From positions 57,353,737-57,417,736 of the forward strand of contig OZ022505.1 of NCBI GenBank assembly GCA_963989385.1: 64,000 nt of DNA, given 5' to 3'. The DNA comes from Ctena decussata (taxonomy: Eukaryota > Mollusca > Bivalvia > Lucinida > Lucinidae). The notes under the pieces are model-generated. The model made no database searches, was not told where the DNA came from, and saw only the letters and a list, made by a program, of their open reading frames with translations. Positions 45,651 through 57,357 of the stretch are shown here, one piece after another (within the stretch, counting starts at the first letter, position 1; every line of letters starts with the position of its first letter). The position numbers were made by a program, and so were the translations under genes.

Positions 45651-46802
45651 GTCGCACCTGCTTTAGCAAGGTGCGATATAGGAGTTCACTTTTCCGTCCG
45701 TCCGTCCGTCCGTCAGTCCGTCCGTCCGTCCGTCCGTCCACAATTACCTCGACCCTAGTGTTTAAGTCCATTTCTCTCAAACTATGATACCTACAATCAT
45801 CAAACCTGGTATATAGTTTCTTCTGGGAATGTTCTCGAGGTATGTTGCACTTTTTTCTACCCTTGACCTATATTTTACGCTCTGCTGACTTCGTAAAATT
45901 TGATGTGCAAAATTACCTCGACCATAGCGTTATAGTCCATTTCTCTCAAACTATGATACCTACAATCATCAAACCTGGTATAAAGTTTCTTCTTAGAATG
46001 TTTTCGAGGTATGTTGCACTTTTTTCTACCCTTGACCTATATTTCATGCTCTGCTGACTTAATTTAATGTGCAAAACTACCTCAACCCTAGTGTTTTAGT
46101 CCATTTCTCTCAAACTATGATAACTACAATCATTAAACCTTGTACTAAGTTTCTTCTTAGAATGTTCTTGAGGCATGTTGCACTTTTTTCTACCCTTGAC
46201 CTATATTTAACCCTCTGCTGACTCTGGAAAATTTCACGTCAAAAATTACATCGACCCTAGCATTTAAGTCCATTTCTTTCAAAGTACGATACCTTGAATC
46301 ATCAAACCTGGCAAAAAGTTTCTTCATAAAAAGGTCTCCGGGGATGTTGCACTTCTTTCTGCCCTTTTTAAGGGCTGCTTTTACGCCCAACATTGCATTG
46401 ACCCTAGCATTTAAATCCATTATTCTTTAAACACAATGGTATAAGCATCAAGCCTTATGCTTGATGTATATATTTCATGCTCTGTTGGCTTTGGAAATTT
46501 GTATGTTAACCTGGCATCCTCATTTATATGTACTCTGGCATTGAAGTACATTTCGCTCAAACTAACCCGCTTACAATCATCAGACATGGCAATCAATGTT
46601 TTCTTAAGCTGGCCTCTTGGATTGTTTACCTACTTTATACTTTTAATGATTATTGCATACTCTGTTGACTGTTGAATTTTATGTCCAGGATTGCATCCTT
46701 CTTTGGTTGCAAGTCCAGTTTGCTCAAATTTTTATAAATGAATTCATCAACCCTAATCTAACCATGATCTCTGCTACTGTGGAAGAGCAAGGCAGGTGCG
46801 AC
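45651..46802 (-). mobile_element. Tandem-unit element 3 ('pearl'-like), TCCG run
   Basis: GTCGCACCTGCTTTAGCAAG at the left is the reverse complement of GCAAGGCAGGTGCGAC at the right (one base gap). After the left end come GGTGCGATATAGGAGTTCAC and a (TCCG)n run (45690-45739). Then come about seven units of ~150-170 bp (starts near 45742, 45911, 46075, 46244 and 46390, then decaying). Each unit has AATTACCTCGACCCTAG, GTCCATTTCTCTCAAACTAT, CAATCATCAAACCTGG and GTTGCACTTTTTTCTACCC. No protein is encoded. Confidence 0.82.
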
Positions 46803-48338
46803 ATAGCATTCTGCGGAATTCTTGTTGTCTTCTTGTAGTCGCCAGATTTGAAAGAGTAATTATTCAGAGTAATTATGTTTACCTTTTGTGGAAACACTAG
46901 GAAATCAACAATTAATGTTTTAATTATCTTTTCCTCTGTAAAAGTTCATTGTGCTCGTTACAAACCATTTAGCTCAGCACATTTTGTCTTTTTCATCTTT
47001 GGTATCGGAATGTGCGTTTCCGTCATTGTCGTTGTTTGACTGTAGAGCTCTGAAAAATCATTTACCTTGCGTGACAGATGGCAGTGATTCCTCGCTTAAG
47101 TTACAAGTGTTCGACGCATGCTTTATAGAACAACAAAGCTTTAAACTTATATTGCATAGTTACGCTGATGCATCTCCTATTATTTCGATATTGCTGTACG
47201 TATGCTTGGATGACGCGGATTTTAAATAAGTTTGCTAAGTAGAACGATTTAGGCTCTGGGGATAACATTACTCCTGAAAAGCTCTTACATAGATTACATC
47301 CACTTGAAGAATGAGTGTCTTGAGGCCCAAAGTATGGAAGCCTATTATGCGACATTATGTTTTTTTGTAAGGACCCTCCTGTATTTTGAATTTTAAGTTT
47401 TATGTTTGTGTGTCTGGACTTTACTGACTCTTTTAGCCCATAATGAAGGTCGGATTGGGATTATGTTTAGTATACGTAACCGAACCCATAAGTTATAAAA
47501 CTGTTCAGCCTGTTTACATGCATAGATATCCCGAAAATCGCATGTAACCACAACTATACTACTGTTTTCCCCCATTATATAGGTAAACAATCATATAGCT
47601 CAGTACACGAGACCGAGCCCCTCTATACTTAATCAATTTACCCAGCCTTCATCAATACTAGTCACGTGTGTGTTTTACGTTTTGACTTTTCTCTTCTGTG
47701 CTTTGACTTATGTGTTCTGAATTAAGACTTTTGTGTTTTGTGTTCTGACTTTCCTATTTTAAAAAGTGTTATTTTTTTACATTAAACCGTTTAAGGGAAT
47801 TAGTATAAAGTAATTTCTGGTTTAAGGATGAAATTAACATAAACAATTCGTGTAAGTAACAATAATAGCATTTTAAATCAAAAACGGCATTCCAAAATCG
47901 GAAAGTCAGAACACAAACATATAAAACTATAAATTCAGAAAACATTATTCAAAACACAAAATATAAAATTCAAATTTCCAAACGCGCAAGCGACTAGAGT
48001 GGGTTAGTCGATTTAGTAAAGAGAAGTTTGGATCTGGACACATGGGGGTGGGGATGGGTTATGAGTTTTACGTTGAAAGTTATATTTGCTGTCTCTCATG
48101 TGATTTTCCGCAGGTAAACAGGCGAAGCAGTTTTATTAATTATAATGCGTTTGCCAAAACATAATCAAAACCCAGCGTCTATAATGGGGTATATCGAAAC
48201 AGTAATGTCAAAACACAAATGATAAAAATCAAAATTCAAAATACAGGAATCACAAGGTCAAAACAAAGTACCTAAAAGGTCCTTTCTTAAAACACAATAT
48301 CATATATACATGTATATTTCCGTACTAAAGAGACATTG
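46803..48338. other. AT-rich DNA without recognised feature
   Basis: A 92-codon frame at 46951-47229 has no recognisable family. No repeat ends were seen. Confidence 0.4.
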
Positions 48339-48375
48339 ACAAACAGTGTAGACCCAGATCAGACGCTGCAAACAC
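48339..48375. repeat. Fragment of the piggyBac-type MITE
   Basis: GTGTAGACCCAGATCAGACG, flanked by AAACAGTGT/ACACTGTTT, matches the internal palindrome of the element at 3888-4130. Confidence 0.6.
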
Positions 48376-48536
48376 TGTTTGCCTTAAATATTTGAATAAG
48401 TGCAAATTAAAATAAATCTGACATCTATTGGATTGGAAAAAGACCTGTCCAAAAAGCCAGGTAGAAGAGTTCACTCTTATAATGGCTTGAATGGTTCAAG
48501 GATATTTTCACGGTATGATAGATTAGTACAAGTCAT

Positions 48537-48785
48537 CAGGCCCCGAGGTTATAAAACTTTTTTTGCGTGCTCAACTCAGCTGAGCATGAAATTTTCTCTG
48601 CCGATAAATATGAAAATGCCAACTAATGTTGGCATTTTCATATTCATAAGCAGAGAAAATATCATACTCTGCTAAACTCAGCAAGAAAACAAATCCACTT
48701 ATCAGTAATTTGCTATTTATTAGCAGGTAAAATTTCATACTCAGCTGAGTTGAGCATGAAAAAAGTTTTATAACTTCGGGGCCTG
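48537..48785. mobile_element. MITE with CAGGCCCCGAGG ends
   Basis: CAGGCCCCGAGGTTATAAAA is matched by TTTTATAACTTCGGGGCCTG at the right end. A second nested palindrome (AAATATGAAAATGCCAAC...GTTGGCATTTTCATATT) lies at 48605-48645, and CTCAACTCAGCTGAGCATGA recurs inverted at the right. Confidence 0.85.
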
Positions 48786-49784
48786 GTCTTTCCTAGAACT
48801 CTATGTAATTGTAACAGAGCCAATGAGACAAGGCAGACAGGACAGGAGATGCGAGGACTATGTCAAGGAATTCGCAGGCAAGAACTTTACATCAGAAGTT
48901 GCAAAGGACAAGGAAACGTTGATAGAGATTTCATAATGTGGTCAAGGATACCCCTATGGCCAGCAACGTTACTCGGAACGTGAAAGGAATAATAAGAAAT
49001 ATACTAAGTGCCGAATGACATTATCTGTTTGTAACATCATTGTCATTCATTTTCATTTTCCTATGGCTGCCGATCCGATAAATTGTTTGTCTTGTATACA
49101 TACATTTCTTGTAGCTCAGCTGAAGCCGAAGTATTTAAAAATGTTAGCAAAAATAGCTTCATAGAGCACTATTACATGACACCAGTTTGTTTTATCTTTG
49201 TCATAATATTAGAACTAAAGACACGTTTTCAAGCGTTTCTTCTGCTTGAAATATGCTGTTTGTTTAATACGCACGCGTCTTCTATCTAGTTTGTTTCGTT
49301 GATTATTAAGAAAATGGTGTACTTAACCTGCCTGTGCCTTCCCATCGCCTTCCTGTGTCAGTGTTTGCGGTTTGATGACACTGAAGATGAAAGTAAATAC
49401 AGTAATTCGCTAAATTAGTACGAGAAAAGGTGCCTTTCTACTTCAGCTATTTATAACATTTATACCAAATTACCATTCTTGCGTAACCGCACGTGTAATG
49501 ACATGCCAAAAGTCCGTCAGCTACACTGCTTATAAGATGCTACGAATTTTCGCTAGCCTTTCCTCAAAATAAGTAGTCAGTCAAAGCATAATGTAATCAC
49601 CAAAACGTCCACATAAAATGTCATGATGGTGACTGTGTTTATATGTTATTTAGCTTGTTATCGAATGCTTTCATAATATTGCTGTATGAATTGATTGTGT
49701 ATGTTTATATGATGAATAAAATACGGTTTGAACTAAATTGCTATGATGAAATATACTACACGCACATACACACAGAAGTGACAC

Positions 49785-50190
49785 AAGTTTACGAAAGACA
49801 CGCACAGTAAACCGAATGAGCAGCTCTTTCCCAAACTGATGGTCATTCAGCCACCCCAATAACAACATCAACATCATTTTTTACCCTTTTTTTCAGTTAC
49901 AAAACAAAACAAAACAGAAGGCAGAATGGGCAGCAATACGGGTGACCAAAACGCCAGAGACCATAGACAAGCGGACAGAGCAAAATATAACATCAAGGAA
50001 CCTCAGCAGATTACCGCCTTGGAACGGTCAGCAAAAGATTACTGGGGGGGGGGGGGGGGGGGAGGGCTGGGGGGGGGGGGTTAAACATGTTTGACTGGGC
50101 CAAAACCTCGCCCTCTGCTTCTGCAGTGGTTTGAAACGTTAAGTTAGCTGTTTGGGCCGCATTAAGGTTTCCTAACTCATAAATGAATCA
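49785..50190 (+). repeat. Dispersed repeat family E, copy 2
   Basis: CGAAAGACACGCACAGTAAA, TGGTCATTCAGCCACCC, AGACAAGCGGACA and the G run, then CCCTCTGCTTCTGCAGTGGT. Collinear with 42686-43100 and 54840-55240. Confidence 0.8.
50044..50080. repeat. Long G run
   Basis: About 33 G residues in two blocks, separated by AGGGCT. Same position in family E as the run at 42945. Confidence 0.9.
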
Positions 50191-50390
50191 TCACCGGAAA
50201 TAAACAAATCACGGATAAGACCTATGATGAATCAGAGACGTGGACTGAACGGAAAGAACGTATTGCGACACCAGGAGACCCCTGGGAAGTCAGACAACAC
50301 CACTGAAATACCGGAGCAGAAGAAAACAATCAGTTGAACCCCGAATAACAAAGCAACAGACAAGGCAAACTCCGGCCCCAACCAACTAAA

Positions 50391-50902
50391 TTAAAGGAAA
50401 ACACTCACTTAAATACGAATAGTCTAAAATTGAAGATATTAATCAAACATGAAGTTTGCAGAAAATTTTAAGAAAATCGGACTTATATTAAGAAAGATAT
50501 GAAGGTTTATAAATATTCAAAAACTGAATTGGGAACCAGCAAATATGTGTGTGAATGACGTCATAAACTCATAGTGAAAAACTAAAACCCTAAATTAATA
50601 CAGTTTTGAACATACTTCAGGTTAATGAAATGCATAAATGTATCTTTTACTTCATAAAGAAATAATTTAAGTCAAAGAAGTCAGTAAAAGTATGCAAATT
50701 TGGCACTTATTCAAGATTAAAATTTTGTCACGTGACAGGAATTTCCAAAATGGCGGCTTCCTTGACCGCCATTTTGAATTTTTCAAACCTTCATATCTTC
50801 CTTACTTTAAGTCCGATTTTCATAAAATTGTCACCAAATTTAATTGCTTATCAAGTTCTACAATTTCAAGTCGTTTACAATTTAGTGAGTGTTTTCCTTT
50901 AA
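50391..50902. mobile_element. TTAA-bounded long-TIR element
   Basis: The left end TTAAAGGAAAACACTCACTT and the right end AGTGAGTGTTTTCCTTTAA are reverse complements, and looser pairing continues for about 120 bp (AAAATCGGACTTATATTAAG against TTACTTTAAGTCCGATTTTC; GATATGAAGGTTTATAAAT against AACCTTCATATC). TTAA at both borders suggests a TTAA-targeting transposase, though the CCC/GGG termini of typical piggyBac are absent. The 139-codon frame from 50692 lies largely within and beyond the right arm and I do not treat it as a gene. Confidence 0.82.
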
Positions 50903-51460
50903 GTAGCTTTATGTCGGTCCCGTCATTTAAAGTCAGAATTCAACGTTCAACTGCAAAATGCATGACCTTTGTTTATCTCATAGTGAGCCGTTTTCATGTA
51001 TACCTTTTTAAAACGGCTTCGTTGATTGGGTGCAATTTTGGTACCCGAATTACTTGGGATCAATCAATGAAATATTTTGATACTGTCATGCTTGAATACA
51101 GCTCAGTGTGATGTAAACAATTTCCATGCATATTGCAATAAAATGTTGCTGTATGCCTTTTCAGCTGGTTTTAGAGAATTTCAAATATAATCGTTAGTAG
51201 GTGGAAAAGTATGTTTTAGATAAACATGTCTCTTATCAGATTCAGTACTTGTTTTGAGGTTTCGGACTTAATTTGTGCCATTGTTGTGTACTTTTACAAT
51301 ACATTTTCGCTCATAAGGCTGTCTTACTAAAGTGTTCTATGCAATACTTTAAATAAAGTACAATTTGATTTGAGGTCTTGTAGTTATATTTAGGTTTCTT
51401 GACAACTGTATAACATCATAGCTCCAGATAAGAAGGGGCAACAGGAATATTTTAGAAATA

Positions 51461-51800
51461 GGTGCGAAAATTCTCAGGAACTAAGCAGACACAATTAAAT
51501 CCCAGATCCTCCTCAAGACACCGTGTGAGAAAAGATAACACAAAATTAGACACCACCAAAGACTTTTCCAGCAGCAGCCAGGTGCACAGCCATTTTCTTT
51601 GTAGAGGGCCATCGGATAAGCCTTAACATCACAAACAATATATCTACAGCTCACAAAGCAACAAACAAAATATAAAACAACCTGGAAGAACCAAAACAGT
51701 AGTGTCCTCTTGGGACGGCCATCAAGGAAATGATTTGGGGGCTTTAACTAGTTTGCGGTCGACCGACCCTCGTCCTTGGTTCTTCTTAAGAAGTGGCTAT
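51461..51800 (+). repeat. Dispersed repeat family F, copy
   Basis: TTCTCAGGAACTAAGCAGAC, CAGGTGCACAGCCATTTTC, GGAAGAACCAAAACAGTAG and the end GCGGTCGACCGACCCTCGTC align with 53820-54150 and with the reverse complement of 839-1165. Confidence 0.8.
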
Positions 51801-52338
51801 TTTACCAGTCGACATCTAACTTGCTATTTAACAGAATTCCTGGTTGTAATATCGGTCTGTCCAAAAAAGGGATGATTAGATTTTCAATATGTTTAATCAA
51901 CAGTTGGCTTTAGACTTAAATAGGTTTGGAAAATTTTACCGCCATATAGATGTACACCTTAATGATATTGAGATTTCCACTTTTTGACACCTAACACATA
52001 AAACAGGAAAAAGACATGGCTTGAATATCTAACATTCGACAGTTGATTTTTTTTGACCATGATTAAAAGACGTAACAATCTGGAAATAAATAACATATTG
52101 GAACATGGGTGCTTTGCAACTGACAGAAGAACAGTCTTCTTAAACGAGCTGTTGGAAACGTGTGTCGAAGTTCTATGAAGACAGACAGAAGTAAAATCTG
52201 CAACAATTACTTATTTTTGTCTCTTTTTTCTACTCAGATTTCAATCCTGCCATTATTTGTGTTTGTTTTGCAAAGATGGTACTCGAATATTTTCAAAAAT
52301 GATATTGGGAGTCGTATAGATGATAATGTTTGGGTCAT

Positions 52339-52536
52339 GTCGGGTAAATTCGGACAGCAGGTAAATTCGAACATGCCATTGCAAACAGTGAAACTCCAGA
52401 TGAGAAGGCTCATAATGAGGCGTCTCATCAGGAGTTTCACTGTTTGCCTAGTTAATTTTGTTTTAATTCAAAACAACTGACATATAAAGGAAGCAATGTC
52501 ATGTCCGAATTTACCCGCTGTCCGTATTTACCCGAC
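52339..52536. mobile_element. MITE with GTCGGGTAAATTCGGACA ends
   Basis: GTCGGGTAAATTCGGACAGC and AGGTAAATTCGAACATGCCA pair with the right-end sequence TGTCATGTCCGAATTTACCC and CGCTGTCCGTATTTACCCGA. An inner palindrome with GTGAAACTCC...GGAGTTTCAC spans 52390-52442. Confidence 0.85.
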
Positions 52537-52649
52537 TTTATCCTATTGTAAACGCAAACTGGTTTTAGGATCAACGCTCTTGAAACTTCCAACGTATAAA
52601 TGAATGACATTTTCCGATCACAATGAATTCGAGAACTATTACACAAATG

Positions 52650-52905
52650 CTATCAAACGGAACAAGAAATAATTATTTACTTTACAGAAAGAAAATGATA
52701 TGTTTGTACCATTCAGATTGTAACCAGGATTGCTCATCAGACGACAAAAGCTGTTCAGAAGATACCCTGATTACACTCAAGATTTGTGTCAGACCACTGC
52801 CAAATAAATGCACTGTACTTTTGTGGAATAAAAGAGGCGTCCAGATTGATATTGATGTTACGAGTGGTTTATTCATGCAGTTAAAATCGTAGAATGTCAT
52901 GTTGT
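52650..52905 (+). repeat. Dispersed repeat H, copy 2, with open frame
   Basis: Partner of 21057-21310. In this copy a plus frame from an ATG at 52623 runs 89 codons to 52892 and includes CSEDTLITLKICVRPLP. The other copy is interrupted by stops. I recognise no domain, so it could be a repeat with a chance frame or a small gene/exon with a decayed relative. Confidence 0.5.
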
Positions 52906-53699
52906 TTTTTCTTCTTTAGTTATTCTATGCAAATCTATTTGGTTAAGTGTTTACACGGAATTAAGAAAAAATTGTATGAGTATTATTAGCCAAATAACTA
53001 TAAAATATAAATTACTACTGAATATAACCCGTTTCATATAGCTGGTAAATTTGTTATGTTTAAATATACTTTTAAGTTTGAAATCACACTATTTGTCGAA
53101 CATTAACCATACCTAACCAATATAAAGAAATCAACAGAAACGATATGTTGCTTCATCCTGTGAACAGAAGCAATTACCATATCATATAACCTGTGCTACT
53201 TCAAGGAAAAATGTTATTTGTTTGTCATGGAAAATAACGCGAACAATAAAATCCCTCTTGTTTATTGGTAGTCTAAAGCTTATGAAACGTGGAAATGTCG
53301 ACCCCCTGCACTGGGGAAAGATTTTCCTTAAAACATTGCCTATCCTTATTGTCATGTTCCCAATGCAATATTAATCAGATGTGATTATACGTATCTTAAA
53401 TATTAAGAATTTATTTCCATATTTCTATATGCTGGTGCTTTGAAATTATTGCCAGACACAACTGATGTAAGCTGTGCTAGAAGGCATAAGGAGTTCGCAT
53501 TTCTGTTCATACCAGTAAATCATGTCTTTGGCGCAAAATTTACTTCCGAAAGATCCGTCGTATCATAATGTATAATTCTACAATACATTAACTTTTGTTG
53601 CTAAGTGCTAATTGGCAGCCAAACGTAGGCGCCTCCCTGTACTTCACTACAACGTATTTGGAAAACCAAAGCCCTTATGGCGTCAGTGAGACCGTTTTG
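52906..53699. other. AT-rich DNA without recognised feature
   Basis: Nothing recognised. Confidence 0.4.
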
Positions 53700-53739
53700 A
53701 AAATAGAGATCTCCTCAAGCTGGTACTTGATGGTGTAAA

Positions 53740-54150
53740 TTAAACATTCTTAAAGGGTTTCTTCAAGAGCAGAAAAAGATGGTCGATACTTTGAAGTTTC
53801 GGCTACTCAAAAGTTTGTACTTGTAGGTAAATTCTCAGAAACGGACACAATTCAATTCCAGATCCGACCCAAGACACCATGTGGGAAAAAACAACAAAAA
53901 AAAAAGTCACCACCAAGGGCATCACCAGCGGCAGCCATGTGCACAGCCATTTCCCATGTAGGTAGTCGCAAGGCTACCTTTACCGTTACAAACATTATAT
54001 CAATACCAGACATAATAACAAACAACACGTAAAACAACCAAGAAGAACCAAAACAGAAGTGCCGCCTTGGGAGGCTCAGAAATGAAATTTCTTGGGGGCT
54101 TTACCGGATTGTGGTCGACCACCCTTCGCCCTTGGTTCTGCCTATGAATA
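53740..54150 (+). repeat. Family D core fragment followed by family F copy
   Basis: 53740-53812 resembles the D core (TCTTCAAGAGCAG or similar, then GAAGTTTCGGCTACTCAAA). From about 53820 it is F (CAGAAACGGACACAATTCAA, CAGCCATGTGCACAGCCATT, AACCAAGAAGAACCAAAACA). Confidence 0.75.
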
Positions 54151-54269
54151 CTGAAAAATAATTGCGTAAACAATCTATGAGGATCGGTACATGTATAATA
54201 AGAGTGAACGGGGAGACTTTTTAGGGTCTCCACGCAGCACTAACACAACAGCTCCGATATACAAAACTA

Positions 54270-54400
54270 AGGAGGAAGTTTCTCAGAAACTGACACAATT
54301 CATTCCAAGATGCCACCCAAGACACCATGTGGGGAAAAATACAAAAAAATAGTCACCATCAAAGACATCATCATCAAGTTAGTCATCCTGGCATGATCTG
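54270..54400 (+). repeat. Family F, second partial copy in tandem
   Basis: Repeats the start of F (TCTCAGAAACTGACACAATT, CCAAGACACCATGTGGGGAA, GTCACCATCAAAGACATCA) and then diverges. Confidence 0.75.
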
Positions 54401-54739
54401 GTGACGAACGCCAGAAACAACAGCTGCAATGTTCTACGTAGGGTATAATTGTTCAGTATATAACTGCCATTGAAAACACTGCCAATGACTAGATTTCTAT
54501 TAAAAAAAAGATAGTCTGTTATTTTTCAAGTTTTTTGTGCTTCTAAAGGCTCCATCTTTGCAATGTTGCTGTTTCACAAGACCATGGAGACTGTTAATAT
54601 CAGAGTTAGACATAAATCCGGTTCTTCAGAAAAAAAATTATCGAAAGATATATCTATTGTAAGTCATATTGTCTTTTTGTAAACAAGTTCACTCATTTAC
54701 AAACACAGATCAGAAACTTGCAGCATGAAACATTACTTT

Positions 54740-55240
54740 TAACGTGTTTGCTAAATACAACGATAGGCAATGATCAGGAATTAACACAAATAAACCCCAC
54801 TTCCCGCTCTAAAAACCAATAGGGGAAGACGCACACACACACGGAAAAGTTGACGCAAGTTCACGAAAGACACGCACGGTAAACCGAATGAGCAGCCCTT
54901 TCCCAAACAGGTGCTCATTCAGCCACTCTAATCAAAAACATTATCAACATCTAGTTTTGTCTATTTCATCTTTAAGTTACAAAACAGAACAAACAAAAGG
55001 CAGATTGGGTAGCAAATCAGGTGACCAAACCGCCAAAGAATATAGACAAGCGGGCATAGCACAATGTAACATGAAGGAACCACAACCGCATTGGAACCAT
55101 CAGCAAAGGATTACTCGGGAGGGGGAGGGGGTTCAAAATGTTTTACTGGATCCAAGCCTCGCCCACTGCTTCGGCAGTGGTTCGAAACATTTAGTTAGGT
55201 GTTAAGTCCGCATGAAGGTTTCCTAACCCATCAATGAAAC
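54740..55240 (+). repeat. Family D tail plus family E, copy 3
   Basis: GATAGGCAATGATCAGGAAT, then ATAGGGGAAGACGCACACAC (D tail), leads into E (CACGAAAGACACGCACGGTA, AATGAGCAGCCCTTTCCCAA, ATAGACAAGCGGGCAT, a short G run, CCCACTGCTTCGGCAGTGGT). Same junction as at 42660-42710. Confidence 0.75.
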
Positions 55241-55259
55241 ATCTGTCTGATGGTCTGTA

Positions 55260-56030
55260 TTGGGCAATTTAATTGTAGCCAAATCAATCTTTTTTTCTGC
55301 TAAATGTAGTTGGTCTTTGCCAAATTAAATGGGAATGTTGGCAGAAGCATTAACGCCCTTTTCTTTTGAAAAAAATATATTTGTTAAAGGTACTGTCAAA
55401 AACCTATGTCACTTTCTCTGACGTTTGAATATGGCTTTTGAATTATTACTGTACACTTTGAAACAGTGGTTGAGGCAATCTACTTAATGAAGATGCCTAG
55501 AGGGTTCCACGTTAACAGCTCTTAACATACCAGTGGCAAAAAGTGAAAGAGTAACATACAAAGATGAACATACACTTACATTTTTCCCTGTGAAAACTCT
55601 CCATATTTAAGGACTGTAAAATTTGATTTCATTAGGCTTATCACAAGTGTTCTGGCAGGATTATCACAAGTCAAGAAACATGGTAAAGAAGACATGCAGT
55701 ATTTTTTTTCTGTTTTCTAGCTGCAATTAGTTTGTTTTCTCTTTCAGTTACCTAAATCAGTCCCGTCCTCATGAAATTTGGGAGCTTATGAAAACATAAA
55801 GGGCGGCAGATAAACCATGAATTTTGAAGCTATTCGGGGAAAGATGTAGGTCTGTACACAATATGTACTGTATCCCACAACATGATAAGAATACCAACAA
55901 ACCGCTCGAACACGAAATACTGGTTGGTATTTTCTAGTAGAAGAGTTGCAGCAGAATACGGACTTAGATTGCAACTGTGTAAACTACAAAGTAATCCTAC
56001 CAATAGCTAATGCAATCGATTTCATGCCCC
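55260..56030. other. AT-rich DNA without recognised feature
   Basis: Nothing recognised. Confidence 0.4.
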
Positions 56031-56350
56031 CACCCCACCCCAACTAACAGCAGTAAGTGTTAGAAAACACAATTAATTGGAAAACTACCTAAACAGCTTA
56101 TTCCCAGGCAGGCGGTCAAAATCTACCCAGTAGATAATCAATAGATACCAGGGCACCGCCTACCCCGCTACTACCCCCACCCCCAACACACACAACACCA
56201 AACAAAATAGAACACTCGATTCTAGGGTCTGCCTCCCCCTTCCCCTACAGCACACACACAACGCCAAACAGAATAGAATAACTACAATAAATGTTAGAAA
56301 ATACAATTGAAGAGCTACATGAACAGCTCAGTCTGAGGCAGCTGGCCACA
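56020..56350. repeat. Degenerate ~240-bp duplication, C-rich
   Basis: AGTGTTAGAAAACACAATTA...AACAGCTTA...GGCAGGCGG recurs near 56290 as AATGTTAGAAAATACAATTG...AACAGCTCA...GGCAGCTGG. CACACAACACCAAACAAAAT and its near copy lie between. Confidence 0.6.
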
Positions 56351-56720
56351 AAGTAGCTCATCATAACATTATACGTACAATTAAACTTGCATATAACATC
56401 TACAAAATTGACGAGAATTTTTTTACTGAGTCTCTGACAGTTTTACACACGCCTCTTAAATGTTGTAAGCTTTGGTTGTTAGGAAAGGACGCCGCTTTGC
56501 AGAGCTAATTTGGAACTGTATTTTGGGTTGCATGTAAATAATTGGTTAAACACAATGATATTCCAAGGCGGTTCGTCTTTTGCATTACCCCTTATCTAGA
56601 CTAAAAAAGAAAAAAAAAACAGGCCAGCCCTATGGCCCAACAATATAAAGTAATTAAATATTACAAGCTGATGTTTGTTTTTATCAAATATACAGACTTA
56701 CATGTGTTAAGCGGACATTC

Positions 56721-56789
56721 CAGTCAGTCCTAGATTTGTATATTCAGAGATTCCCCAGTCAGTCCTAGATGTGTATATTCAGAGATTCC
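56721..56789. repeat. 35-bp tandem duplication
   Basis: CAGTCAGTCCTAGATTTGTA, then TATTCAGAGATTCC, occurs twice with one base changed. Confidence 0.92.
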
Positions 56790-57101
56790 GTTATGAATTT
56801 TGTTGCCTTATTCCTGCTTCTTTCGGGTTTAATCTTGTTTTGGCATTGAATAAGCACACCGAATATAAATGAAATAAATCATGGAGACGGGTTGAGGACT
56901 TTGAATTGGTTTGCAGTATTAAAAGTGTTGTTGCGATAATGCCCAACCTTTCAACAATTCATTTAATGTTTCAGATTTCATGAGTTCTTATCACAATAAA
57001 AATAAGTTGCCAATCAAAGACGAGACAATGTTTTGGTTTGTTTTTATCATCTTTTTCCCTGCTGCAAATAAAAGTTTGAAATCATGTTCCCTGATATTTG
57101 C

Positions 57102-57295
57102 GGAGCCCCGGTAGCTCAGACAGTTAAGCTTTGGCCTGCTGATCTAGCGTCTCGTGTTCGAGACCCGCTGGAGCCGGAATTTTTTCCATCCGTAAACGGG
57201 GATCCATTGCACACAGCTTTATATAATCACACTCGGATCGTCCTGATATACAATGTAACTGAAATACTGTTTGAAAGGACATGAAATCGCAAGGA
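57102..57295 (+). mobile_element. tRNA-derived SINE, MetaSINE-like body
   Basis: The head begins GGAGCCCCGGTAGCTCAGAC, with an A box near TAGCTCAGACAGTTAAGC, and has a B box GTTCGAGACCC at about 57157. The body contains ATGTAACTGAAATACTGTTT, which resembles the inverted conserved centre of mollusc MetaSINEs. No clear target duplication, so the right end is approximate. Confidence 0.7.
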
Positions 57296-57357
57296 TTCAA
57301 GCCATTCACCTCTGACAGGCTCCCTTTTATCTGGGGCACAGCATATGTAAGACGGAA

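Noticed and set aside
45563..46057. Open frames across the 45.6-kb tandem-unit element
   Set aside because: They arise from the TCCG run (RPSVRPSV) and repeated units, with no independent coding signal.
50692..51111. 139-codon frame as a gene
   Set aside because: Its first half lies in the right arm of the TTAA-bounded foldback and no domain is visible; it begins with a common ATG in AT-rich DNA.
57102..57180. A genuine tRNA gene
   Set aside because: Acceptor and anticodon stems are not well formed, and a SINE body follows directly.
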